Assembly (NCBI GenBank): GCA_933228895.1
Contig: OW121854.1
Span: 56,214,609-56,278,608, forward strand
DNA: 64,000 nucleotides
Reading direction: 5' to 3'
Source of the DNA: Platycnemis pennipes
Lineage: Eukaryota; Arthropoda; Insecta; Odonata; Platycnemididae
The translations under genes were made by a program, and so were the position numbers. Shown here piece after piece: positions 1-12,500 of the stretch. How positions within the stretch are numbered: the first letter of the stretch is position 1; every line of letters begins with the position of its first letter. The notes beneath the pieces are model-generated. The model did no database searches. It was not told the DNA's origin and saw only the letters and a list, made by a program, of their open reading frames with translations.

Positions 1-85
1 CCCGTGAAGAAAGCTTACGTTGAATACATTGTGTAATACTTTTGTTGGGGGGATAATGATGTGGTAGGACTTATTTGAGTGTTAT

Positions 86-735
86 ACACATCATCATCAT
101 TGGTCAACAATCCTAGGATTGGTTTGACGCAGCTTTCCACTCGATTTTCTATCGGCCAACCTTTTCACTGCGGCGTAATTCTTCTCTTTTACATCCTTCA
201 CAACCTGTTCCATACGAGGCCTGCCTTTTCCATTCTTCCGGTTCACTTTTCCTTCGACGATTGTCTTCATCAGGCCATCGTGTCTTAAGATATGGCCGAT
301 TAGGTTGTCCCATCTTCTTTGTACAGTTTTCAGCAGACTTCTCTTTTCTCCCACTCTTCTTAGGACTTCTTCATTTGTCACTCGGTCGATCCATTTTATC
401 TCCGTCATGCTTCCACCCTTTTCTTCTCCGCTGCTGTCATCGTCCATGCTTCACTGCCGTAAAGAAACATGCTCCAGATATACGTTCTGATGAATTGCTT
501 CCTTACTTCCAAGTTTGTATGTCCAGCTGTAAGTAGATTCTTCTTTTGATAGAATGCCCTCTTTGACTGGGCTATTCTACTGACTATTTCTTTCTTGCTT
601 CGTCCATCGTTGGTTACTCTGCTTCCCAGGTAACAGAACTCTTCCACCTCTTCCAGTTTTTGCTTCCCTAGTTCAATGTTGGTTTTGGCCTCTTCTCTCT
701 TGCTGCACACCAAGTTATACACATATATTTTATAT
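86..735 (-). mobile_element. LINE 3' end (type 1), frameshifted C-terminal ORF
   Basis: On the minus strand two frames together give the C-terminal part of a non-LTR retrotransposon ORF, the segment after the reverse-transcriptase core. The first (722 to 405) contains the typical YLGS motif and FLYGSEAWTMTAAEKKRVEA. The second (447 to 97) contains WIDRVTNEEVLRRV, then LIGHILRHDGLMKTIVEGKV and a basic GKGRPRM stretch. The frames overlap because the FEMW-type segment present in sister copies is missing, which shifts the frame. The 3' end has the palindrome CAATCCTAGGATTG (108-121) followed by ATG trinucleotides, as in the other copies. The RT catalytic core and endonuclease are absent, so this is a dead 5'-truncated copy. 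The clade (CR1, RTE or Jockey-like) cannot be fixed from the tail alone. Confidence 0.85.
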
Positions 736-2500
736 AATACGTTCGTAGAATATTAAAGCCTTTATATCCCGAAGTCTTGTGTTTATACCTCATCAGTGGA
801 AGAGACATTTCTTCTTTTGTGCTCTCTATGTAGACTCTTTCAAGAGCAATACGCAGTCCATCTCGTAATTAAACAGTGACTCATTGGCGTATTTCTCTAC
901 GAGTACACACCAATGTCACTCACCTCCCCCCAAGAACTATAGGCCGGAATCTGAATCGGTATTTAGGTATTTAAGTATCATTAAAGTAATTATGCGGTCT
1001 TTATTCTATTATGCCACCAAATTTATCTTAATTAATAGCAATTAACGAAGGAATTTTGGGTAAAGGAATGGAATCCCTCGGTTTTTTGATAGGGAAATTC
1101 TACCATCCTTTCTAAGTATCACGCAAAATGAAAATTGATTTACTTTATCAGTCCTAGTATATGGCCGAATATACGGGAACGGAATGAGATTTAAGCGTGA
1201 GATATAACTTTTATTATTAGAATCAGCTGGTATTCGAAATTTCATAATCCATTGTATCTCTTTTATTCGACCATCATATCTTTTGGATAATCAATTATGT
1301 AAATATCCTTAAAAAATAATTAACATGTCCCCATTCTTTACTTCGTAGTAGTTTTATGGTCACCATCAGAACAGCATAAGTAAGACTTACTTGCTTTGAT
1401 AAGCTCTTTATGATGAACGCTTGAAGTGTTCTATACACAACACTTATATAATAGGTAGTAGAAATTGAAAATAAAATAGTCACGGCTGTAGTTTGAACCG
1501 GAAACCTCGGAATGAAAAGTCAGAAAACTGAAAATCATATAATTCCCGTTAGTCCTACTTTAGGAACTATTTCCGGCTTAGAGAAAGGAATTGGGCTCTA
1601 ATTTGTGATGTGTTTGGAGGTTACAAGTCATTGAGCTTATTCTGATAGTTAGTTTATTTGTCAAAACTAAAATGGGGACTGTTTTCCGGTCAGTGCAGAT
1701 ATTTTGTAGTAAATTTCATAAACCGGTAAATCAGAGGAAATGCATTTTAGGATTTTGGCTTCAAAATTAAACTTTCATCCTTGGAATCAAGGATAATTAG
1801 GTCTCATTGGCAAGGATAACCTTCCCGTTCATTCTGACACCCTGGTTTTGTGTCTTTAACTAATTATTATCATTCTGTGCCATTTTTGATGCTGACTGGA
1901 ATGAATATTTAACTGTACAGAGCAAAAGCATTTTCCTACGATGTATTCAATTTAAATTAATCTTTCTTTTTGATACGTATTTGCTATAATTAAAGGTGAA
2001 CTTGAAAGCTGAAGCCGTTCAAGGAAAAAATAAGAGCTTCGGGTGGGAAATTTTAATCTACTATTTATATAACTCTTATGGACAAGCCATTGTTTTATCC
2101 TTAAGTTCATGTTCGCTGGTTATCAATCTTCTTCTTACATCTCTATTGCACTCATGCTACCTTCGTTAATGTAACTAAAATAAAAAAATCTTGAAAAAAA
2201 TAAGAATAATTCATATTATGTAAGTTTACACGCCTCCCGGACGGGATCGGAGGTATAATTAGTAGGCCTTGCTGAGATTAAATTAAGTACTAACTCCTTA
2301 TTTAAGAGACAGCCTCTACGTTAACGAAGCATGTTATTTTTCGAGAAAAGGAAAAAAGTATCTGGCCAGGCAAAAAAATGATTTGTTTTAGACTACAACA
2401 GTGAAGTTTCAAACGAAATATCTCGTTCTTCGCGATGAGTTTGACTCGCAGATACGTATAAAAATTTTATTAAGCCTCGCAGATAAAATTTAGATTATCA
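736..2500. other. AT-rich interval with no recognised feature
   Basis: I see no coding frame above chance, no tRNA-like promoter boxes and no clear inverted repeats. A 67-codon minus-strand frame at 1042-1245 resembles no family I know. Confidence 0.5.
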
Positions 2501-2511
2501 GATTCTGAAAA

Positions 2512-2640
2512 AATGACACGAAGCGGGGAGTCAGACGGAGTCCAAACGACGTCCGCGATGCCCGGTCACGTCTGGGCCCGTGGCCGGCCTATGAGAGTTC
2601 CCGAGGTCCGATGTCCAATGCCAAGCGGGACGTCATCCGA
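2512..2640. other. Isolated GC/CpG-rich patch of unknown origin
   Basis: About 130 bp of markedly GC- and CpG-rich sequence sits abruptly in AT-rich DNA just upstream of a LINE tail. Several GACGTC/GTCC-type blocks recur within it. No long frame or tRNA-like box is present. It may be a fragment of an unrecognised repeat or an old exon; I cannot assign it. Confidence 0.3.
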
Positions 2641-2739
2641 CTATTAATTATAATGATAGCTAGGGTTAAATGATGTGATATAATCTTAGATATCGGAGTG
2701 CTTTAAAGTGAATGAACGGAAAGAAAAAAAAGACAAAGG

Positions 2740-3150
2740 GGAAGTACTTGAAGGGATAAAACATGGACGAAGAGAGCAGCGGAGGAGAATAGGGTGGAAG
2801 CATTCGAATTGTTGTGCTACAGAAGAATGATGAAGATAAAATAGATAAAACGTGTAAGTAACAAGGAAGTCCAAAGAAGAGTAGGAGAAAAGAGAAGTAT
2901 TCTGAATACCCTAAGAGGTAGAAGGAACAACTTAATCGGCCATATCTTGAGACGCGATGGCCTGATGAAGACAATTGTCGAGGGAAAAGTGAACGGGAAG
3001 ATTGGAAAAGGCAGGCCTTGTATGAGATACATGGAATAGATTGTGTAGGATGTAAAAGATAAGAATTGTGTCAATATGAAGAGGTTGGCCGTTAGAAGAA
3101 ACGAGTGGAGGGCTGCGTCAAACCAATTCTAGGATTGTTGACCGATGATT
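2740..3150 (+). mobile_element. LINE 3' end (type 1), degraded by stop codons
   Basis: The plus strand reads as the same LINE C-terminus as the first copy: RVSNKEVQRRVGEKRS, NLIGHILRRDGLMKTIVEGK, GKGRPCMRYME, then MKRLAVRRNEWRAASNQ. At least three in-frame TAG codons interrupt it, two at positions where the intact copy at 60.6 kb encodes Trp and Gln. The 3' end carries the palindrome variant CAATTCTAGGATTG (3124-3137), followed by only a vestige of the ATG tail. The left end is truncated inside the region matching WTxTAxEKRVEAFE. Open frames on the opposite strand here are antisense shadows. Confidence 0.85.
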
Positions 3151-3734
3151 ACTTGAAGTGATAAGGGTCAAAGTAAAATGTTAGCGAAAACCGGCGGTAG
3201 GCAAAGTAAGTGTGATCTTGGTCAGCAATTAGAATTGGGGCGGAAAATTATAATCTGCTTTAAAGAGATTTTCTTATGCAATGAATAGAATTACGAAGCA
3301 TAATGATATGCAGAGGGAAATATGGGAAGGAGAAACAGTATTTAAAGTGAAGGAACAAGTGTGAAAAATATATGATACTGTCCAAATGAGTACGATACTA
3401 ACAAATTCGTTAAAGCCCCTATGTTCAAGCAGAAAATAACACTTGTTTATTGGAAGAACTTGGTTGGGATACTCGGGAAATAAAGTTGCCGGCTGCCTCT
3501 ACGACATACATTTAAATCTTGCGGATTCAAAGCTGAATATTTATTTTTACCCCTTCCCCAAACAAAATCAGCAGGACAAAGAGATGCAAAAAATTGGAAT
3601 GGATTAACTGCCGAAAATAAATATGTTTGAATTCGTTTTCTCCACACCCAATTCATATCTACAACGGAAACAGCGTTTATTAAATACCACTAAATATAGT
3701 ATTCCTTTTCATAATTAATTTTTCCTCACTCCTT

Positions 3735-3935
3735 TCCAACTTGCTCTTTTTTTACGGATAATTTCCCCGGAATTAGTTGTTATTCGCGGGGTGATGTGTA
3801 GATGTATCTGTAGCAATAATGTCTTACGACAAACACAACGCTCATGGCTGTGTATGGGATTTGAAATCATATTCTTTGGGTTGTCAGGCCAGTGGGTTAC
3901 CGACCCGTCTGCTTCAGATGGCATCCATTCTAATT
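3735..3935 (-). mobile_element. tRNA-derived SINE (type 2), diverged
   Basis: Read on the minus strand, a tRNA-like head has an A-box-like GTCGGTAACCCACTGGCC (around 3890-3907) and a B-box-like GATTTCAAATCCCA (around 3857-3870). The body downstream in that strand has ACATCTACACATCACCCCGCG. It resembles the body after the heads at 49.9 and 54.5 kb (ATCT.CAT..TAAAATTTTACCC.GCG). Termini are not clear and no target duplication was identified. Confidence 0.5.
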
Positions 3936-4124
3936 ATCTTTCTTAAGACAATTTTCAATGTACTTCCTGATTTTTCAAGACTGTAGAGTCAAATGTTACA
4001 GTGGCGATTAATCATTCATTACAAAAATTCATAAAATCGATCGTCGTGGAATTCTTCCTCGTGAACTTCATTGAAGCTCTTCCGAGTGCCATTCTTGATG
4101 GGCTGCAATGAGACTTGGGATCAT

Positions 4125-4330
4125 AAATCCTAAGTAGCGTGGTGATATATGCATTTTCTTGGCAGGCCAAGGTCCATGGTTCAATTCCCAGTCCAAAACG
4201 CCTTTTCCTTTGGAAATTTTCAACGCACTTGCTGACCTGTGATAGCGGAATTGAAATATCACTTATTCTCTTTGGTAAACGACAAAGCTTCACTTTCATA
4301 TAACACTTTATTCCTATCAAACTCATTAGG
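4125..4330 (+). mobile_element. tRNA-like SINE head, probable
   Basis: A B-box-like GGTTCAATTCCCAG at about 4181-4194 lies about 45 bp after GTAGCGTGGTGAT, a weak A-box candidate. The following sequence does not match either SINE body seen elsewhere, so this is a tRNA-like head of unknown family or a degraded SINE. Confidence 0.35.
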
Positions 4331-4619
4331 GTCTCCTATCAACTTAAAATAGCTCTTCTGTCAGTGCATAGTTCTATCCTAGTTTTAAAAGGATAATTTG
4401 CGAACGCTATTATTGCTACTTGAACTCATTATTACTACTATAAAGCTATTATTTCTGTGGTTTAGCAGCATATCCGTGTCATTGAATTCTTCTGCCTTTT
4501 CCGTTATTCATACTCTTCCTACTTTTAGGCTAACCTTTGCTTCATTTTCTTGGAAAACGTCGCGCACTGAATTCATTACCCTCATTGTTAATAATCAATT
4601 CTTCTGATAAAAGATTTAG

Positions 4620-5060
4620 CAATGACGCAGCTCCTCATCGAAATTTCGTGCTGCGATTTCTCCCGTGACCGGCAATCTTCGGCGCGGAAAGGGAAGTAAT
4701 GGTGGAAATCCTTTATCGACTACCAGCGGTCCTTTTCCTCGGGCATGCTTGCTGTACGAGAGAGGGTGAATAAAAGATGATTCCGTGCCCGGGAAATTGT
4801 CTCGGCGTAGAGGGGGGAAATGGCGTCAGGTCGATCGGGGAGATGTCTCATGCGGGGATTTTCCGCACCCGCCCCCACGCAAGCTGCACCGTTTGCCGTT
4901 CGAATTTCGGACCGCCTCGTTCCGGACCGACGGAGAGCCCCGCGAGGGATCGACGGGATTACGGAGGCGGACGACTTCCACGCGCTCACACATCCAATCA
5001 CTTCGCCGCGCCCGAGTGAAACGATTCCATTATACGTTCTGCCCGTAATCACCAAAATGG
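4620..5060. other. GC/CpG-rich island
   Basis: About 440 bp is clearly GC- and CpG-rich relative to its flanks. Several 80-110 codon frames run on both strands, as expected where stop codons are rare, and none has a recognisable domain. It could be a promoter-type CpG island or an old repeat. No initiator plus splice-donor pair convinced me. Confidence 0.35.
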
Positions 5061-7360
5061 TGTCAGCGTGAGCACCCGATAAAATCTTATATTTGCCGCA
5101 CCACTCGTCTCAGATGTACCCGGATATGTTTAAAACATCTCAAGACCATTTAATCAACATTTTCTTTGATTTTACTCACGGACTTACGCATTGTTTCGCA
5201 AAGAAATTAGATGGGTTATGGGGTGGGATGTATTATGTAACTGTAAATGTAAAAGAGAAGCATGAGGGATTAAAAGTAATCTAGGAACAGCAAAAGACCG
5301 TAATCCTAGATGACGTTCCGCCTGCATTAAAACATTTGTTGAAAGTGCTGCAAGTTGTAAGAAGTTCTGCATACCCTCTCGGCCGGCTGCAGATGATCCT
5401 TCAGCAGTGGGGTAGGTGGCCATTATTAAATCGACACGTCTGGTTTAAAAATAAAAAATTTATTAAAAAAAATGCAACTCCACCTTACTTTCAGCAAAAC
5501 ATAATTCCATTTTAACAGTCACTTTATATTTTATGGACACTTTCAGAAAATTTCTTGCATTTAAAGCATCAGCCTCGTCAGGAGGAATACATGATACATA
5601 AAAAGCAGAAACACTACGCAATGATCCAGAATCCATCAACCATTTATAAATGTTTCCATAATTTTGAGGACTTCCAGATAACAAATAATATCTATTGCTG
5701 CGTTTTCGCTAGTTGAAATAAATATACACAATTCTGACGGTTCTGATGGCTCGTACGCGACTTACGTTGACCTCCTCATAGTTGTTATTCTTTTCTATAA
5801 TTTTTAGCTACCAGTGCGGTGTTAATCATATTGTCTCATTACCCAGAGAATTCAAAAGGTATCATTGATTTTGGAATTCCACCACCTCCGTTATTCGTAT
5901 ATTATTACAATCCTACTTTTCTGTACATGTCTCCCAGGTCATGCGTGTATTAGAACTGACTTGGATGGCAACATGTTTAGCATCAGTTGATTAAGGCATT
6001 GTATATTGTGAAGATATTTATTATTGGTATAATATTTTCATAAAATGACGATGAATAGGTGAACTCTGATTCCATGATGAATGCGTAAGTTGCGATTTAA
6101 GTAAACGAAGCTGATATTTCTGGGCCAATTATTGATTAATTTATGACGAAATATTGAAAGAAGAATTGAAAAGAAATCTATCGACCGGTTTTACTCTTTT
6201 GCATAGAACCTATTTCAGTATACAGGTATATCATGCAGTTTGATGAGAAGATATGGTGAAAGTGGGACCTCCCCTAGGGATTGCGAAGTCCCAAACAACT
6301 GAGGGTTGCGGCCCCAAAAAAAATATGTCATTCAAGCCCTGAATTACTCTTATTACAAGTGTATATTATTTGATGGATCATGGCAATACACTCTGCAAAA
6401 AGTGGACAAACAATGAAAAAATATATATTAAATTTCCACAATACTTACAATAAAATTCATTCGATTTTGACGACTATAGGATATTATATTTTCAAGGGCA
6501 AGAGTTTTATCCATGGCAATAACATTATGGTGGCAGCAATCGATTGGATTTTATTAAAATTCTGTCAAACTGTACAAAGCATTCATTCGTTATGATATTA
6601 TTATTTCATAATGTATCTATTAATCTAAGCCTTACTTTTCTTTTTAATAAAATTGATAATTTCTGTGTTTACCGAGGTCTTCCTACATGCGGTAGGGCCT
6701 TGGAGGTACGGGCAGTTGGCCCTTTTGTATCGTATCATGGTTAATGACGTGTTTTGAGAGTAATGTAGAAGAGAAGGGACAGAAAAAAATACCCACGTAT
6801 TCCGGTAGGATTCCATTGATTGATACGTGAAACCAGACAGGGTTGTGCTGCTACTCTTGAATAGCAATAATGTATTATGCGCATGAAAGCGGACCTCACG
6901 AAGCAATAATTTTCCACGGAGTCGCGGAGATAATTCCGTCGATTTTGATACCACTGATACGCGCATCGCATAGTAAAGCATTTCGTTTTGTTTTGCACAG
7001 TTCGTCAGCGTAGGCGTGTAATAGGAACGAGGGGGGAGGAGAACCTAAAAGCACGAGCAAGGGGGAAACCTCTGAATGCTCCTCTCTCGTCCGTAAATTA
7101 ACCCCACTTGCGCCACCATTACACCGATAAATGGTGAACCGGAGTCAAAGAATTCGTGGCAATGTGAAAAGCGTCCCCACAAAGCTAAATTAGGGCTATA
7201 GCCCGCGCCACTTTGGTCCCGTCGGGGTGCTTTTCACAGCAAAAATTCCGCAGCCCTCTCCGTGCTCCTCGATCCGAGTGAGCTTTTTGATCGATCTATT
7301 CTGGTTGCATCCAATTCTCACAAATGCTTTATCAAAGGGCAGAAATAATTTCCGAAGAGA
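5061..7360. other. Mostly AT-rich interval without an assigned feature
   Basis: No recognisable gene or element. A minus-strand 73-codon frame (5463-5684) ends near an AATAAA on that strand and reads as plausible but unidentified protein, so it is recorded only as a weak candidate. A fragment ending TACCTTGACC at 7371-7380 may be part of a tRNA-like head. Confidence 0.4.
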
Positions 7361-7734
7361 AAAAATCGTTTACCTTGACCGGAACTCATAGGCCCCTGCC
7401 CTCTCCTACTGGAATTTAAAACGGATTGATCTCAAGATGCTAGATACATGTTAGGAACCCCTGCCTATTTTGATAGATCTGATAAGATTAATAAATAAGA
7501 CAAATAGATTGTGATACTGATTTAAAATGTCATTTTCCTGCGTATAAGATAACATAATAGGCAGCAAAACAAAAAGATAGGTAGGCGAAATATTGATAGA
7601 TTAGTCTGTAAAGGTTGTCTTAGTTGCATGATTAGCATTGCATGGTAGCTTTTATTTGCATGACTGCATGGTAGTTGCATGCACGTAGGTCTTGGTAGGT
7701 CTTCGTTGCATGTAACTAGTGAATTTGTGATCAT

Positions 7735-7800
7735 CACACCCTGCCACACACCCTCGAGGTGGCTCGCAGGGTATTACATAGATGTAGATGTTTCCTTTAT
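7735..7800 (-). mobile_element. SINE type 2 body fragment
   Basis: The segment holding CTGCCACACACCC, GGTGGCTCGCAGGGTA and TAGATGTAGATG closely matches the inverted body of the SINE at 54.45-54.62 kb, which has TGCCACACGACC, GGTGGATCGCAGGGTA and AAGATGCAGATT. Orientation follows that copy. No head of its own is attached, because the adjacent tRNA-like head points the other way. Confidence 0.5.
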
Positions 7801-7807
7801 GCTTCGG

Positions 7808-7895
7808 ACGCCAAGGACGCCTTGGTTGCGTAACTGGCTAAGCTACCTGGCCACTACTAATCAAGGGGGTCCGGGTTCGAGACCCGGCCAAGATG
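7808..7895 (+). mobile_element. tRNA-derived SINE head
   Basis: A tRNA-like unit has an A-box-like GTAACTGGCTAAGCTACC and a B-box GGGTTCGAGACCC. The T-arm stem CCGGG/CCCGG is perfect. A candidate acceptor stem (GCCTTGG with CCAAGAT) pairs at 6 of 7 positions including one G-U. The anticodon arm does not fold well, which favours a SINE head over a working tRNA gene. Typical internal RNA polymerase III promoter spacing is kept. Confidence 0.6.
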
Positions 7896-7960
7896 AATTA
7901 CATTGTCTTTATGGATCATCCGTGTTTTTAAATCCATACCCGAACTTACTTCAGTACGGT

Positions 7961-8228
7961 AGGAAGGACACAAGGATGGGAATTGTAAGGAGAAAAAGCG
8001 GGGAGAAACCTAGTGTCGGAATTAGCATGCTCGTAACGAAAGGAACCAAGGGGACCACGGCTTAACTTCCCATCTGATGGACGGAGCACTGAACAGAAAG
8101 TTCTCTCCTCAAAGCGTTAAAACGGGGTGTGGTTTACCAATGAAAAGTATCAGCCACAGCCGGGATTCGAACTCGATCCCTAGGGGTGAGAGGTCAATAC
8201 TCAAACCACTACGTCAATTCGACCCCTA
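7961..8228 (-). mobile_element. tRNA-derived SINE (type 1), near full length
   Basis: On the minus strand the head carries an A-box-like TGACGTAGTGGTTTGAG (around 8200) and a B-box GAGTTCGAATCCCGG (8166-8180). It is followed by a body with GTGCTCCGTCCATCAGATGGG, CCCCTTGG, a GCTAATTCCGACAC segment and GTTTCTCC near the 3' end. The same order of blocks recurs at 25.0, 25.3, 53.6 and 59.7 kb, which defines the family. Length about 265 bp. No clear target duplication was found. Confidence 0.75.
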
Positions 8229-8329
8229 TATGGGTGTTTTCAAGTCCGTTATGTCACTAATAGGTGCTTCAGACCGGGAGGAAAGGTGCAAGGGTGGGAA
8301 TGGAAGGGAAAGGATCAACTAAATTTCGC

Positions 8330-9960
8330 TTTTGTGGTATATCAGTGGCTAAATGAGTTGAAAGTTTTCTTGACTGGTTTGCAATCCTCATTTCGTTAAA
8401 GAATGTTTCCAGTAACATGCACAAATTGGGAAAATTTGGCGAATGTTCCCATATCTCCGATGCTCTTTGGTGGCATCGGTTCGGATTTATTTCGAGAGGG
8501 GAATCGAATCTGGGTCGCTTCACGAGGCTAGTTGGCATGACGACCTCTCGTGGAAAAGATCGGAATGAAATTCCTCGGTCTTCGTAGTCGTGTGTCATTT
8601 TTTGTTGGGATTAGATATGCCTGACGTGTCGGGTGACCTCGAAAAATCCCAGGGGCGTGGAATATGACCTTGAATTGGAATAGTATGTCCAAATCATGGA
8701 AGCTGTCCCAGCTTTTTTTTAGCGTCCTTCCTGCGTTGCGTTTAGTCTCTTTTTACCTTTTGTGAGGCGAGCAACGGACGACCTTAATATCTTAATGCTC
8801 GAAATTTGGTAAGATTTATCGTTATTCTCACGTTATGGGTAGAATTTACGGTGCTGGTTTTGTGAATGTTGCTGGCGTAGGTGTACTGAATTCTTATCAC
8901 CACGAAAAATCCGTACTACTGCTTTACGTCAGCCTTCGAATAAGGTCGAAATATTTGCTGCGAGAAGGAAATAAAGATACGAATGACAGTAAATTGCTCT
9001 CAATAGGCCAGAATAAATATATTTTATTCCAATAAATCTTAGAATTAGGGATATGAAATACAACCGAACGTATTTTGAAATTAAAATAGGCATATAATGG
9101 ACTCAGGAATACAACTTTTAAACACTCAGTGATCTATTTTGTTTCCATGACTCTCGAAGTTATGTTGGCCGTTAAAAAGTTCACTCCTCTTTTGAAGAAA
9201 TTGCTAAGCTACTGATAAAACCTGACGTTTGCTCTTTAAATATCATTAGAGTGCTCTTATATTGGGAACGAATTTTGTGTCAACATTCTACCCTACATAA
9301 TTACCATAATTGTTCTAAACACAAAGTAGCATCTTATGTACCTATAGTTTGACAGTACGTGGGCTAATGGGTTCAAGCTTTCAGTATTTCAAGAAGTTTC
9401 CTCATTCTACTAATGATAAATGTATTATTGTCGACATGTTATACTATTTGTTTAAATAAATTTAGCATTATTAAGTTACTGAATTAGCAATAGAATTAGG
9501 ATTTTAGCAGCTCTAACTGCTTTTTCACTATTACCCAGATTGAATTTTAAATATGAGCTTAATTCAACATTACATTATTCGAAAATCTGTACTCGTATCT
9601 AATCTGTACTGTAAAAAAATCAAGTACTCGTTTTATTCTCCTTGCAATTGCCCCGAGCATTGAAATCATGGATAGCGAAACGGCCACGAAGTTAATAGCA
9701 TAGGACTCCACATCATAAAGTGACGATTACTGGAAGTAGCCATTTTAAAGCTAAAAGAGAACAACCGTTTGATGAAAGATAAGCTCCACTGTTCTCGCAT
9801 TCCATATCCATTTAGATAAAATGCAAAAAATAAAAAGTGTCCCGCATAAAGTTTCTGCATTGGCTCATGTTCCACTGGCAATGTAAAGGATCTGTATATC
9901 GCTTATTGGCCAACGGTTTTCCTGAATCCGTGCGGCATTTTCGAGGAAATCATCCAGCCT
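8330..9960. other. No recognised feature
   Basis: AT-rich sequence with short chance frames. A fragment at 8277-8300 (GGAGGAAAGGTGCAAGGGTGGG) resembles the extreme 3' end of SINE type 1 in inverted orientation but is too short to call separately. Confidence 0.4.
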
Positions 9961-10169
9961 TGTCCAACCTCTGCCAAGTACATACCATGCTATTGGGGAG
10001 ATCGCGTAAGTGCCTCCGGAACAAGCACGCCGTGTGCTCTCTCAACACCACTTTATTTTCCCCAAGCTCCCCTCGCCTCATCATCTCCAAGTTCCTCTTT
10101 TTTCAATACCTGTTACATCGTTCAATATTCCCCTCTCCCAGCTCCGGAGTGATTCCCCTTTTGCCTTAA

Positions 10170-10530
10170 TCCTAACCCTAGATCCTTCCAACTCACCGCA
10201 GAGCCCCCACTCCAGTTGTTACGCTCCACCAATCACGACTCGGCCGTAGAACATCTTCCGCCCGTTCACACTCTCCGGACTGTGAGGCGCCGGCTCGGAA
10301 GTACTTCATCAGCGTGCAGACTCCCGCCGTGGATCTCCGCATTCCCCTCGCCCACTTTTTCGACCCATTCCCCGCCTCAATTCGTGTCCTGACCACCGTA
10401 CCCATAACGTCCCGGTCACCAAACATCTCTCCCCAGTGCCCTCCCCCTCTCTCGCTCAACCTCGTTCTACCTTGTCCAAGCGACCGAGTCTCTAGGGCAT
10501 TGCGACGAGACGGTTTGACGACACCATTTT
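10170..10530. other. GC-rich, C-rich plus strand patch
   Basis: CpG-containing, pyrimidine-rich plus strand. Frames of 70-90 codons on both strands have no recognisable domain. No splice or promoter signals I would defend. Confidence 0.3.
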
Positions 10531-10539
10531 GACATTTTA

Positions 10540-12040
10540 TTAAAATCGACGAGACTGGCGTAGCAAAAAGGTATCACTGTGTCCGTCTGAAAGAAAAATG
10601 TACCAAAGTTAAGGGTTTTTGAGGTTGCTTGTCGATGGTCGTGAATGACAGTATGTTAATTATCATCGGTATCACGATGTGCGTCATGATTTACCGAGCA
10701 TTATTTAGTGTATTTTACTGGTTAAGGAAAGATTAGATGTACGTTAATTAGCACACCAATTTTCCTTAACTTGGCTTCACGTCCCTTGTCAGCGATCCTG
10801 TAATTAGTTTTCTCTTTAGCGTAACGCCTATAGGTACTCCCACGTCTCTTTCACCACAGTGATTCTTTTTCGCAAATTTTTGGGTGCCACACCCTTTCTC
10901 CTCACCAAAACATAACCCAAACTGAAGAATTCTTCCTCATACTCCTGCAGAGGTCCTTCTACTTTAAAATTTATTCTAGCCTTCCTTTTTCTAGAAAATC
11001 TTATTAGTGTTAGAAACCTCGGATTTTATGTGATTCAACGGTTAAGTTAATACCCCACCGTCTTACCTAAGGTATCACTTCTCGGACAAATACAACATCC
11101 AAGACCTGGACGGAATTCAAGCATGCCACCCATGTATGGGTAGGACGACCCTGGCCTGGGTTTGGCCACCCTGGCCTGCATCTCATTGCTGCCATTTTCA
11201 TGGCATGAATAATATGATATGATATTTTAAATAAAAGTTTAAATATTTTAATGATGCTGGCAATAATGTGATGTGGGTGATCATGTGGTTTCGATGGCCG
11301 ATTGACGATACTAGCGTTAGTTGAAAAATACGCCGATAATTCATCATCATGTCATGGGTGAATCTTACAACATCTGTGTTTGATATGGTAATTACGAGCT
11401 ACGTAGTGAAGTCGGTATCACAGCGAGGGTGCAACTCCGATGTAACGAGGCTGAATCCTTTTTCCGGGTAGGGATGCGTGAGTTTTACAATTAAAAGCTA
11501 ATTTAGAGCGTAGGGTACAACTTCAGCTGTTGAGGCAACTATAAAACCCAACTTTCACAACTACTTGTGTATGGCAATATGGACAATAATTTTGACTTTC
11601 ATCCATGTATCTTCATCTAAATGAAGATTGATTTCGTATATTGTCGCCTTTCTATTCACATGAAATAATTTCTTTTATTTATTGCTAATAAAAGAGTCGA
11701 TATTTTAGGTATATTTTTAAAAAAAGTTATACGATAATTACACAAAAATTACGTGGAGAAGATCGCCGTCACTCATCATTCATAAGCAAACTATTAACAT
11801 CGCTAAGTTTTTGGATCTCTTGCAATTCTCCTCTGAAGAGGTTCGTCTGATATATTAATTATGACCAATTCAAGTTTCCTTCTCTATCCATCTTAAAATT
11901 TTTACATTTCCTTCTCGCATTCACACCATTCACACCCAGAAAATGTACGGTACCTATCCAGTATAATAATAGTTTATCGGAAGACTCGGTGACATTTGTT
12001 ATAAGTATGATGTAAGCAACGTCCTCGACGTCAAATATAT
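10540..12040. other. No recognised gene; short tandem motif near 11150
   Basis: AT-rich and unassigned. Around 11147-11180 the block ACCCTGGCCTG occurs twice within about 22 bp, a minimal tandem duplication. Nothing else was recognised. Confidence 0.4.
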
Positions 12041-12047
12041 TCAATAC

Positions 12048-12195
12048 TGACAATGCATCTCGAAATATGAGGTAATAATGGCCACGTCGATGTGACACAG
12101 GCACATCTACCTCTTTTGTGTGTAGGTGCTCAAATATGAATGTTGCACAGCGCTTCGGAGCAAGGTCTCTCACTCTCACGTACGTGTCCAACACT
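12048..12195. repeat. 148-bp dispersed direct repeat, copy 1
   Basis: This segment matches 13524-13671 without gaps at a constant offset of 1476 bp, with about six substitutions. The copy lies at the start of a 111-codon minus-strand frame (12194-11859), but the sister copy has stops in that frame. Coding conservation is therefore not supported. The boundary is sharp on both sides, and no tRNA boxes or terminal inverted repeats are visible. Confidence 0.8.
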
Positions 12196-12239
12196 CCACG
12201 CTGGATTAATCCTCAAGTGATTCTCTTTAGCCTCGTTCT

Positions 12240-12500
12240 ACCCACCTCATCCTCCACTTCCCTCACCCCATCTAGGCTGCCAAATGGGGCGCGAAGCCGG
12301 CTCGCGGAAATTCGCTACGTTGCACCCGCCCGGGCATGAGAGCCCGTGCTTGCCCCGGGGCGATTCCAGCAAGGTTAATTTTCGTCCCCGGCCCGAACTG
12401 CCTAGTTCCCGACCTAACTCAAACCAGGCCCGGTCAAGGACTTTGGTCCCTTTTGGTCAATCCGGCACAGCTCGTTGGACAAAACTTTTATGCCGAAGAG
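12240..12500. other. GC-rich patch next to the dispersed repeat
   Basis: A CpG-rich segment of about 260 bp starts 45 bp after the repeat. It contains repeated CCCGG/GCCCG motifs and no protein domain in any frame. Confidence 0.3.

Noticed and set aside
2666..2974. Minus-strand frames over the second LINE copy
   Set aside because: Antisense shadows of a type 1 LINE tail read on the plus strand.
11859..12194. 111-codon minus-strand frame through the 148-bp repeat
   Set aside because: The second copy of the repeat breaks the same frame with stops, so coding is not conserved.
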